Part shown: piece after piece, positions 1-5,934 of the stretch
How the letters are laid out: the number at the start of each line of letters is the position of its first letter
Position numbering within the stretch: the first letter of the stretch is position 1
NCBI GenBank assembly: GCA_029555925.1
Contig: JAKPQU010000257.1
Span: 1 to 8,699 of the forward strand
DNA from: Bacillota bacterium
GTDB lineage: Bacteria > Eremiobacterota > SpSt-956 > JAKJGF01
Reading direction: 5' to 3'
DNA length: 8,699 nucleotides
Notes under the pieces: model-generated
What the model saw: the letters and a program-made list of their open reading frames with translations, nothing else
Databases searched by the model: none
What the model was told of the DNA's origin: nothing
Made by a program: the position numbers and the translations under genes

Positions 1-30
1 CACGCGTCACGCGTTACGCGTCACGACTCA
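1..30. repeat. Heptamer array at left edge
   Basis: Four 7-bp units in register (CACGCGT at 1 and 8, TACGCGT at 15, CACGACT at 22) followed by CA. The array ends 17 bases before the hemC stop codon, on its downstream side. Unit sequence and orientation match the arms of the elements at 2823-2850 and 4885-4919, which also adjoin the 3' end of the preceding gene. The array runs into the window edge, so it is probably the visible arm of a longer composite element continuing to the left. Confidence 0.8.
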
Positions 31-47
31 ATTTTTCATTCCTTACC

Positions 48-968
48 TCAGTAGTCTCTTAATTCCTTTAAAACTGCATATCCACCGTCAGAAAGAAGTT
101 TTTCTGCGAGCTCTTTTCCCAGTTCTTTTCCCTTGCTTCTGTCTCCCCTTATCTCTCCTTTAAACATTTTCTTTCCGTTCATGCTGGCAATAAAACCTTT
201 CAAGGTAAGATTATTACCTGATATGAATGCAGATGCGCCTGCAGGTATCTGACATCCTCCTTCCATTGTGAAGAGAAAACTCCTTTCGGCGAATATTTCA
301 TCTCTGGTGACAGGATCATCTATTTCTTTCAACAGGTTGAGTATGTCCCTGTTATCTTTTCTTGCTTCTACTGCAATAGCACCCTGCCCTGCAGAAGGAA
401 TTACCATATCAGGTGAAAAATATTCGGTAATTTTATCTGCCAGACCCATTCTTATAATACCGGCTGCGGCAACTATAAGCCCGTCAAAATCCTCTTTTTC
501 AAGCTTTCTGAGTCTTGTATCCAGGTTTCCTCTTATATCTTTTACAATCAAATCAGGTCTCATAGCAAGAATTTGAGCTTTTCGTCTGAGACTGCATGTG
601 CCTATAACCGAACCTTCAGGCACCTCATGGAGTTTTTTCCATTCCTTTGAGATAAAAACATCTCTCCTGTCTTCCCTTTTAGTCGTTGCTCCTATACATA
701 ACTCATCAGGTATTAAAGAAGGGAGATCTTTCAGGCTGTGTACAGCTATATCTACCGTTTTCTTTAAAAGTTCTTCTTCTATTTCTTTTACAAATAATCC
801 TTTATCACCTATTCCGGATAAAGGAGTATCAAGTATGTTATCACCTTTAGTTTTTATAATCCTGAGAACAGAAGAATATCCTTTTTCCTGAAGTCTCCTT
901 CTTATCTCTTCAGATTGTATGAGAGCAAGCTTACTCCCTCTTGTACCTATGATTATTTCTTTTTTCAA
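48..968 (-). CDS. hemC: Porphobilinogen deaminase (hydroxymethylbilane synthase)
   Basis: This cytoplasmic enzyme joins four porphobilinogen molecules into hydroxymethylbilane, the linear tetrapyrrole precursor of heme, siroheme and cobalamin. The 306 residues match the family's usual length of about 310. Visible family motifs are the N-terminal IGTRGSKLAL (residues 7-16), VHSLKDLP (76-83) with the catalytic aspartate D81, GTCSLRRKAQ (123-132) and RGNLDTRL (146-153), which carry substrate-binding arginines, PSAGQGAIAVE (191-201), and EGGCQIPAGA (236-245), where C239 should hold the dipyrromethane cofactor. The start is TTG at 966-968, with GGGGAG nine bases upstream; no better in-frame start exists because the IGTRGS motif follows at once. 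The DUF1844 gene lies 14 bases upstream and the ribosome site touches its stop codon, so the two are very likely co-transcribed. hemA and hemD are not in the window. The identification is secure. Confidence 0.97.
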   Translation of the reverse strand: MKKEIIIGTRGSKLALIQSEEIRRRLQEKGYSSVLRIIKTKGDNILDTPLSGIGDKGLFVKEIEEELLKKTVDIAVHSLKDLPSLIPDELCIGATTKREDRRDVFISKEWKKLHEVPEGSVIGTCSLRRKAQILAMRPDLIVKDIRGNLDTRLRKLEKEDFDGLIVAAAGIIRMGLADKITEYFSPDMVIPSAGQGAIAVEARKDNRDILNLLKEIDDPVTRDEIFAERSFLFTMEGGCQIPAGASAFISGNNLTLKGFIASMNGKKMFKGEIRGDRSKGKELGKELAEKLLSDGGYAVLKELRDY

Positions 969-983
969 AAGATATGTCTCCCC
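966..983 (-). promoter_or_regulatory. hemC ribosome binding site with TTG start
   Basis: On the minus strand GGGGAG (978-983) is followed by nine bases and TTG (966-968). The first G of the motif, at 983, is the last base of the upstream TAG stop codon (983-985), which suggests translational coupling of hemC to the preceding small gene. TTG rather than ATG may lower hemC translation. Confidence 0.75.
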
Positions 984-1267
984 TATTTCGGCTGGTTGCC
1001 TGCTTTCTGTACATAGGCCATTCTGAGGGTTGCAAGAAGATTTCGAAAGTCCTGAGATTGTTTTGTGTCTATCATAGGACTTATTGCTTCAATAATAGCT
1101 CCCATACTGTCTATAGCAAGTTTTGCCTGCTTCAAATCAATCTTTGAGCCTTCTTTAGGAATAAGTCCGAGACAGTCATAGGCTTTATTACCAAGGAGTC
1201 CTATGAAATTTGCAAGTAATATTTCTACATCGGGAAGTTTTACATCTTCCATTTTCTTTTCTGACAT
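983..1267 (-). CDS. DUF1844 family small protein
   Basis: A 94-residue, probably cytoplasmic protein with no signal peptide or membrane segment. The pattern LPDVEILLANFIGLLGNKAYDCLG (residues 11-34), then a variable IPKEG stretch, a helix with DLKQAKLAIDSMG (44-56), and a final helix DFRNLLATLRMAYVQKA (73-89) matches what I recall of the DUF1844 family: a first helix ending in a small-residue segment, the 'DLxxAKxxID' helix and a closing 'LxxLRxxYV' helix. The family has no established function. The start ATG at 1265-1267 has a near-perfect ribosome site, AAAGGAGGA, upstream. It precedes hemC by 14 bases and follows resB by 47 bases that contain a short heptamer array. Co-transcription with hemC is inferred from spacing; a role in heme metabolism is not shown by the sequence. 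Confidence 0.85.
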   Translation of the reverse strand: MSEKKMEDVKLPDVEILLANFIGLLGNKAYDCLGLIPKEGSKIDLKQAKLAIDSMGAIIEAISPMIDTKQSQDFRNLLATLRMAYVQKAGNQPK

Positions 1268-1286
1268 AAATATTCCTCCTTTGAAT

Positions 1287-1303
1287 CGTGACGCGTGACG
1301 CGC
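1287..1303. repeat. Short heptamer array between resB and DUF1844 gene
   Basis: Two exact CGTGACG units (1287-1293 and 1294-1300) and a partial third (CGC). The array lies between the resB stop codon (1315-1317) and the DUF1844 ribosome site (1275-1282). It has the orientation of the left arms of the composite elements at 2698 and 4811, that is, the arm next to the 5' end of the following gene. No hairpin core accompanies it, so it may be a remnant or a minimal form. Confidence 0.75.
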
Positions 1304-1314
1304 GGATTATTATC

Positions 1315-2676
1315 TTACAAAACACTCTGAAGTTCTATCAGATATTTTTTCATTTTATCCAGAAATATTTTATTATATTCTTCCTCTTTACCGGAAAAAC
1401 CTGCATAGAGATTTTTATCAGCATACTTAAACAGTATTCTTATAATTCTCCTGGATGTATAAAAGGTTAACAACATGCCGATCATCATAAGGAAACATCC
1501 GGCATATACCACAGGAACTCCGGGGTCTTCTTTTATCTGAAGACCTGTATATTCTATTACCCTGTTGAATGTAAATTTATACCCTTCAAAATCTCTGGAT
1601 ATCCCTTTCTTAAACAGCCCCAGTTCAACCCATGACGGTTCTTTACCGGTCATAAATTCCCTGCATAGCTGTAATGTCACAGCAGGACTGACAGGGAAAT
1701 AAGACCGGGATTTTACAGTATTTCCATCAATAAACATATCAGGATAAAAATATCCACTTTTAACTATCCAGTCATTAGGAAGAATAAAAAAATTATTACC
1801 ATCTGCAGGTTTCCCGCTATCATCAAGAGGAATAAAATAATCTTCCTTTATTCCGTCAGGATATATAACAGAAAATTCCAGAGCCGTCATTCCCCAGTCT
1901 GCCTGATAGAATGTAACACCTTTATATTCCAGAGGATCATTGACAGATATAGTTTTTTCCAGTATCTTCCTGTTACCTTCCAGAACCTCAAGATCACTGC
2001 AATACTGTTTTATTCTATGATTTTCATATAAATCCAGATGGAAATCTTTAAGTCTTACCTGAAAATTATTATTTCTGTCAGTATAAGTATTCTGCTGTTC
2101 AACCTCTACGAGAGTAACATAATCTTTATAACCTGTAATTCCTCCGTATATGGCTCCTGCGAATATTACAAGAATACTTATATGAATTATAAAAGGCCCC
2201 CATTGTTTTAAATATCCTTTTTCACCATATATATGGACATTACCGTCACTGTCCTTTTCGTGCTTCACATAAAAACCGTTCTGGCAGAGATATTTTAAAA
2301 TTTTATCACATATTTCTGCAGAAGATATTGAGACAGTCATGAAATTTTTATAAAAATCCAAAGGCATGACTGTTTTCTTTCCTTTAATTTTACTGGCTGT
2401 ATGCTCTATGGAACAGATAGTTATATTTATACCTATAATGGCAAGTAATATTCTGTATATAAGGGAGTTATACAGATTATTAACTCCAAGAGTAAGTATG
2501 AGATTATACCAGAAAGGAGAGTACATATGTTGATATATGTCAGTCTGTTCACTTTGAGGTATGAGAGTTCCTGCTATTGATACAATAGCAAGAAGGATTA
2601 TAAAAAAGACAGCAACCTTCATAGAAGTAAAAAACAGCCAGATAGAATCTATAATATTTTTTTTATTATCCTTCAA
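1315..2676 (-). CDS. resB: ResB/Ccs1-like cytochrome c biogenesis protein
   Basis: A membrane protein of 453 residues, the size of ResB/Ccs1 of the System II pathway, which with CcsA/ResC moves heme across the membrane and joins it to apocytochromes c. Visible features are an N-terminal segment SIWLFFTSMKVAVFFIILLA running into GTLIPQ (residues 11-41), typical of ResB; a second membrane segment at about 72-90; a third at about 160-181 (QWGPFIIHISIL) with H165, probably the heme-handling histidine of that helix; a large outside domain at about 182-385 containing VNDPLEYKGVTFYQADWG (245-262), a ResB signature; and a last membrane segment near 387-411 with a basic tail. The start chosen is TTG at 2674-2676, preceded by GGAG at a 7-base gap. 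The frame stays open 43 codons further upstream, but only through repeat DNA. No CcsA partner lies in the window. The di-heme cytochrome gene upstream is a plausible client. Confidence 0.88.
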   Translation of the reverse strand: MKDNKKNIIDSIWLFFTSMKVAVFFIILLAIVSIAGTLIPQSEQTDIYQHMYSPFWYNLILTLGVNNLYNSLIYRILLAIIGINITICSIEHTASKIKGKKTVMPLDFYKNFMTVSISSAEICDKILKYLCQNGFYVKHEKDSDGNVHIYGEKGYLKQWGPFIIHISILVIFAGAIYGGITGYKDYVTLVEVEQQNTYTDRNNNFQVRLKDFHLDLYENHRIKQYCSDLEVLEGNRKILEKTISVNDPLEYKGVTFYQADWGMTALEFSVIYPDGIKEDYFIPLDDSGKPADGNNFFILPNDWIVKSGYFYPDMFIDGNTVKSRSYFPVSPAVTLQLCREFMTGKEPSWVELGLFKKGISRDFEGYKFTFNRVIEYTGLQIKEDPGVPVVYAGCFLMMIGMLLTFYTSRRIIRILFKYADKNLYAGFSGKEEEYNKIFLDKMKKYLIELQSVL

Positions 2677-2687
2677 TATATGACTCC
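2674..2687 (-). promoter_or_regulatory. resB ribosome binding site deciding a TTG start
   Basis: GGAG on the minus strand (2684-2687) is followed by a 7-base spacer and TTG (2674-2676). The next in-frame ATG downstream (residue 19) would cut into the first membrane segment, and the upstream in-frame ATG codons lie inside or beyond the heptamer repeat. TTG is therefore the best-supported start. Confidence 0.7.
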
Positions 2688-2697
2688 ATTCTAAAAT

Positions 2698-2878
2698 CGT
2701 GACACGTAACGCGTGACGCGTGACAGGTGGTTTCGTGATGCGTAATGCGTGATGCATGTTTTCGCCGGTACCGGGTGAACACAGTGGTTCGCCCCTACTA
2801 CTCACTCTTCACTTTTCACTTTTCACGACTCGCGACTCACGACTCACGATTTCTTTTTCACCCTTCACCCTTCACTAT
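2698..2878. repeat. Composite heptamer-armed intergenic element, copy 1
   Basis: The left arm has four units of the CGTGACG/CGTAACG type (2698-2725), then GGTGGTTT, then three units of the CGTGATG/CGTAATG type (2734-2754). The core (2755-2798) holds the perfect palindrome CCGGTACCGG (2765-2774) and a hairpin (2773-2794). The right arm keeps a 7-bp register for eleven units from 2802 to 2878, ten of them starting TCAC or TCGC: TCACTCT, TCACTTT twice, TCACGAC, TCGCGAC, TCACGAC, TCACGAT, a degenerate TTCTTTT, TCACCCT twice and TCACTAT. CGTGA on the left is the reverse complement of TCACG on the right, so the arms form an imperfect inverted repeat. The element fills the space from the resB ribosome site to one base before the peroxidase stop codon. 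A second copy lies at 4811-4922. Confidence 0.88.
2773..2794. repeat. Hairpin in core of element copy 1
   Basis: GGGTGAAC (2773-2780), loop ACAGTG (2781-2786), GTTCGCCC (2787-2794). Seven of eight pairs are Watson-Crick. The fourth is a T-G wobble if the plus strand is the RNA and a C-A mismatch in minus-strand RNA, the direction in which all genes here are transcribed. No T-run follows on either strand, so it is not a standard intrinsic terminator. Confidence 0.75.
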
Positions 2879-2879
2879 T

Positions 2880-3881
2880 TTACATTCTCTTTGTATCAGT
2901 CAGACTCTTCAAAAAACTCACAATAGAATCTGTTTCGCTATCATTAAAATCTTTACCGAGCTGTAAAGCCCCCATGCTTTTCACAGCTTCTTCAATGGTT
3001 TTTATCTTTCCGTCATGATAATAGGGGGCAGTAATGGCAATATTCCTGAGCATAGGTACTTTAAATATAAATTTATCAGCTTTATCTTTTGTTATTTCGT
3101 AACGGCCAGAGTCTGCAGTATTTTCATAAGGTTTTACCACTCCAATTTTCTGATACATATTTCCGCCCAGAAGAGGCCCTGCATGACATGTAATACACCC
3201 GGAGGACATAAACAGTTCCAGTCCCTTCTGTTCATCATCGGTAAGGGCATTATAATTTCCTTTTATAAATTCATCAAAACGATCGGATGTTTTGAAAGTC
3301 CTTTCATAAGAAGCTATTGCTCTGTTAACATTGGCAACAGTAAATGGTTTACTATCTTTCGGAAATGCTTTTTTAAATAAATCACTGTAATCTTTACTCA
3401 ATCTTTCCTTTAATTTTTTCGAAGGATATACCATATGACCTTTTAACTGTTCTTCAAGTGTTGTAGCACGTCCGTCCCAGAACTGTGCAAATTGATAACC
3501 TGCATTGAGTACAGTAGGGGTATTTCTCTTACCCTTTTTACAGGCTGTACCTTCAGAAACAGATAAATTATCAACTCCACCCTTTTTATTATCCACCATA
3601 TGGCAGATGTTACAGGATTCTTTGCCATTATCGGAGAGTTTCTTTTCAAAGTAAAGTTTTTCTCCGAGTCTTACAAGCTCTTCAGTATCTTCATCTTTTC
3701 CCGACATTTGTTCAGGTATGACACCGAATATAGAGGATACCTGTTTTACAAGAATAGCAGGCTCCTTTCCTTTATTTGCAGATGGTTCCGGTTCAGGAGA
3801 ATTCTGTCCGGAAGGCTGACAATTTATTACAAAAACAATAGAAATAAGCAGGAGAAGAGCCAGAGAAAATGTTTTTTTCAT
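2880..3881 (-). CDS. Di-heme cytochrome c peroxidase (CcpA/MauG family), variant
   Basis: An exported 333-residue protein of the bacterial di-heme cytochrome c peroxidase family, which reduces hydrogen peroxide with electrons from small cytochromes. The hydrophobic leader (about 4-20) ends in VINC, a possible but atypical lipobox (Asn before C21), then a Pro/Ser-rich linker. Heme sites are CNICH (90-94) and CITCH (229-233). Other family motifs are RLGEKLYF (71-78), KRNTPTVLNAGY (118-129), FWDGRATTLEEQ (134-145), FKVPMLRNIAITAPYYHDG (273-291) and a closing helix near 313-328. Compared from memory with Pseudomonas peroxidase, the loop histidine (H71 there) is T112 here and the catalytic glutamate (E114) is K155, although Q145 is kept, so activity may differ from a classical peroxidase. 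The ATG start has GGAG six bases upstream. The WG-repeat gene ends 13 bases before it, implying one transcript. Heme attachment should need the System II machinery to which the downstream resB belongs. Confidence 0.9.
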   Translation of the reverse strand: MKKTFSLALLLLISIVFVINCQPSGQNSPEPEPSANKGKEPAILVKQVSSIFGVIPEQMSGKDEDTEELVRLGEKLYFEKKLSDNGKESCNICHMVDNKKGGVDNLSVSEGTACKKGKRNTPTVLNAGYQFAQFWDGRATTLEEQLKGHMVYPSKKLKERLSKDYSDLFKKAFPKDSKPFTVANVNRAIASYERTFKTSDRFDEFIKGNYNALTDDEQKGLELFMSSGCITCHAGPLLGGNMYQKIGVVKPYENTADSGRYEITKDKADKFIFKVPMLRNIAITAPYYHDGKIKTIEEAVKSMGALQLGKDFNDSETDSIVSFLKSLTDTKRM

Positions 3882-3894
3882 AAAAAACTCCTTA

Positions 3895-4791
3895 TTATTT
3901 TTCAGAATTCCATATTATCTTACCGGATTTATCAACATAGCCAGATTTATTATCTCTTACTATGACTGCTCTGCCGTTATGAAAATAATCGGCTCTATCA
4001 AAAGATGGTTTTATCACAACCTTACCTTTAATATCAATATATCCCCAGAGGCCGCCGGTCTTAACGGCAGCCAGTCCTTCCGAAAAACTGCAGGCATCGT
4101 CAAATGCCGGTTTAATTACACTGAAACCGGCACTGTTTATATAGCCGTATTTATCACCCATTCTGATTATAGCCATAGACTGCAAGAAAGCTCTGGCTTC
4201 ATCAAACTGCGGCTCAATAGCCAATGAGCCATGAATATCTACATATCCCCATTTATCATCAACCTTTACGGCAGCAAAACCTTCGGAAAAATTGTAACCG
4301 TAATCAAGGACAGGGGCAAGAATTATCTTTCCTCTTCTGTCTATATAACCATATTTATTACCATTTCTCACAACTGCTATATCGTCATAAAAATCTGAAA
4401 TTGAATCATATTCCGGTTTAATAATAATCTTACCGTGACCGTCTATATAGCCACATTTATCTCCTATCCATACAGGAGCCATACCTTTATATAAATCTCC
4501 TGCTTCATCAAACTGAACTTCACAGATTATATTACCCTTATTATCTATATATCCCCACTTGCTGCCAATTTTTATAGATGCCAATCCTCCGGAGAAATTA
4601 TGTGCTTCATCAAAGATCGGTTTAATAATAATATTTCCATTGCAATCCATATAACCATATTTACTGCCAACTTTTACAGAAGTCAGACCTTCCGCATAAT
4701 CTCCCTGACAGTCAATCATCTCCTGAGAGGATACAGAAATTTTTACAAACAGTAATAGCAGAAACAGGCTGGATAAGATATATTTTATCAT
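3895..4791 (-). CDS. Exported WG-repeat protein
   Basis: A 298-residue protein with an N-terminal signal segment (basic MIKY, hydrophobic residues 5-20, likely cleavage after VSS or nearby), so it is probably periplasmic or outside the cell. The rest is eight tandem WG repeats of 34 residues starting at residues 33, 67, 101, 135, 169, 203, 237 and 271, the last shortened to 28. The consensus is roughly EGLAxVKxGxKxGYIDxxG followed by xIIIKPxFDEAxxF. The WG/YG dipeptide is lost in unit 3 (KCGY) and unit 8 (KSGY). WG-repeat proteins are widespread, and their function is generally unknown; the fold is probably a beta-rich solenoid or propeller for binding. The ATG start has GGAG five bases upstream. 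It is followed after 13 bases by the di-heme peroxidase gene, suggesting joint expression in the same compartment. A binding or scaffold role for that cytochrome is only a guess. Confidence 0.9.
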   Translation of the reverse strand: MIKYILSSLFLLLLFVKISVSSQEMIDCQGDYAEGLTSVKVGSKYGYMDCNGNIIIKPIFDEAHNFSGGLASIKIGSKWGYIDNKGNIICEVQFDEAGDLYKGMAPVWIGDKCGYIDGHGKIIIKPEYDSISDFYDDIAVVRNGNKYGYIDRRGKIILAPVLDYGYNFSEGFAAVKVDDKWGYVDIHGSLAIEPQFDEARAFLQSMAIIRMGDKYGYINSAGFSVIKPAFDDACSFSEGLAAVKTGGLWGYIDIKGKVVIKPSFDRADYFHNGRAVIVRDNKSGYVDKSGKIIWNSEK

Positions 4792-4810
4792 ATATACTCC
4801 TTATAAGAGG

Positions 4811-4922
4811 CGTAACGCGTGACGGGTGGTCAGTGAGCGTAATGCATATTTTCACCGGTACAGGGCGAACACAGTGGTTCGCCCCTACGACTCACAACTC
4901 ACGACTCACGACTCACGACTCA
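4811..4922. repeat. Composite heptamer-armed intergenic element, copy 2
   Basis: The left arm has CGTAACG and CGTGACG (4811-4824), then GGTGGT, a CAGTGAG stretch and CGTAATG (4838-4844). The core at 4845-4888 matches copy 1 (2755-2798) at 40 of 44 positions. The right arm has CTACGAC (4885), TCACAAC (4892) and TCACGAC at 4899, 4906 and 4913, then TCA (4920-4922), which is the cydB stop codon read on the minus strand. The element fills the space between cydB and the ribosome site of the WG-repeat gene (4797-4802). It has the same order and orientation as copy 1 but a shorter right arm, so the arms vary by whole heptamers while the core is conserved. Confidence 0.88.
4863..4884. repeat. Hairpin in core of element copy 2
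   Basis: A perfect 8-bp stem, GGGCGAAC (4863-4870) with GTTCGCCC (4877-4884), and loop ACAGTG. The loop and the 3' arm are identical to copy 1. No T-run follows in either direction, so intrinsic termination is not supported. The adjacent palindrome of copy 1 is broken here by one base (CCGGTACAGG). Confidence 0.8.
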
Positions 4923-5933
4923 ATACACAAGATCCTTTTCTTTTACTTTATCTTTGAAAAGATTGTATACCCAGGTCTGATAGATTATTACAATAGGAAC
5001 AAAAACAAGTGCTACAACAAGCATTATCTTCAGAGTAAGAGGGCTTGATGAAGAATTATATATTGTCAGGCTGAATGAAGGGTTTATGCTTGATGGCAAC
5101 ATACAGGGATAAAGGCCTGTAACACCAAAAAATGTTGCGCTTAATATGGTCAGACATGATGAAAACCATGCTTTCCACCAGGCTTTTTTATGTATGAACA
5201 ATCTTGTTAATATAAGTCCGATAACCGTCAATAAAGGTATAATAAACAGAACCGGCATATGAATATAATTATCAAAGAGCCCTGTAAGTAATTTTGTCAC
5301 AAGCAGAAAAATCAAGGTGACAAGCAGAAGTGTAACCCATAATATTTCCGAGAGACCGGCAGATCTGTTATTAAGCTCTCCTTCTGATTTAATGGCAAGC
5401 CAGAGGGAACCATGAAGCAGAAATAAAAGAAGGAAAAATACTCCACCCAGAAGTCCGTAAGGATTGAGGAGTGTAAAAAGATTTCCTCTGTATATTCCGG
5501 CTCCGTCAATGGGAATACCCTTAAAAATATTTGCAAAAGCTACTCCCAGTAACAGTGCAGGAAGAAAACTACCTGCAACAAGTCCTGTATCCCATATTTT
5601 TTTCCACAGACCATGTTCGAGTTTACCTCTGAACTCAATAGATATGCCTCTGAGTATAAGAGCAAATAAAACCAGCATTAATGCTGAATACATCGAACTA
5701 AACATAACTGAATAGGTCTTCGGAAAGGCAGCAAAGGTAACTCCGCCTGCAGAAATGAGCCATACTTCATTACCATCCCAGAAAGGCCCTATAGAGTTAT
5801 ATATAGTCCTTTTATTTTCCTCGTTTTTAGCCAGAAAGGGCATAAGCGTACCAAGGCCGAGATCAAATCCGTCCAGCATAAAATAAACTGCCCAGAGAAC
5901 TGCCCAGAGAATAAACCATATTGTTTCTAACAT
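4920..5933 (-). CDS. cydB: Cytochrome bd quinol oxidase subunit II
   Basis: The second subunit of cytochrome bd oxidase, the integral membrane complex that oxidises quinol and reduces oxygen to water with high affinity. The 337 residues are the usual subunit length. Family motifs are DGFDLGLG (21-28), GPFWDGNEVWLI (49-60), LRGISIEFR (94-102), GSFLPALLLGVAFAN (121-135), HGSLW in the middle membrane region, and the C-terminal stretch with LYPCMLPSS, TIYNSSSSPLTL and a final membrane helix ending in IIYQTWVY. About nine membrane helices are expected. The ATG at 5931-5933 lies one base after the cydA stop codon, and its ribosome site (AAGGAG) lies inside the end of cydA, so the two are translationally coupled. 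The TGA stop (4920-4922) coincides with the first bases of a heptamer repeat. No cydX-like small gene follows in the 128 bases before the next gene. Confidence 0.97.
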   Translation of the reverse strand: MLETIWFILWAVLWAVYFMLDGFDLGLGTLMPFLAKNEENKRTIYNSIGPFWDGNEVWLISAGGVTFAAFPKTYSVMFSSMYSALMLVLFALILRGISIEFRGKLEHGLWKKIWDTGLVAGSFLPALLLGVAFANIFKGIPIDGAGIYRGNLFTLLNPYGLLGGVFFLLLFLLHGSLWLAIKSEGELNNRSAGLSEILWVTLLLVTLIFLLVTKLLTGLFDNYIHMPVLFIIPLLTVIGLILTRLFIHKKAWWKAWFSSCLTILSATFFGVTGLYPCMLPSSINPSFSLTIYNSSSSPLTLKIMLVVALVFVPIVIIYQTWVYNLFKDKVKEKDLVY

Positions 5934-5934
5934 G

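Noticed and set aside
268..891. Plus-strand open frames opposite hemC and opposite the other genes
   Set aside because: They lie antisense to well-identified genes, show no family motifs or convincing ribosome sites, and are shadows.
2677..2805. A 43-residue N-terminal extension of ResB from an upstream ATG
   Set aside because: The added residues (such as VTRHALRVT) are translated heptamer repeat with no signal or membrane character, no ribosome site precedes that ATG, and the TTG at 2674-2676 has a well-spaced GGAG.
2698..2878. CRISPR array
   Set aside because: The units are 7 bp and contiguous with no unique spacers, the orientation inverts around a core, and no cas gene is present.
4863..4884. 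Intrinsic transcription terminator
   Set aside because: The hairpin stem is strong, but no T-run follows on either strand here or in the copy at 2773-2794, so termination would need another mechanism.
4792..4919. A cydX-like small gene after cydB
   Set aside because: The region is filled by the repeat element; the only short ATG frame on the minus strand ends after five codons, with no membrane helix.
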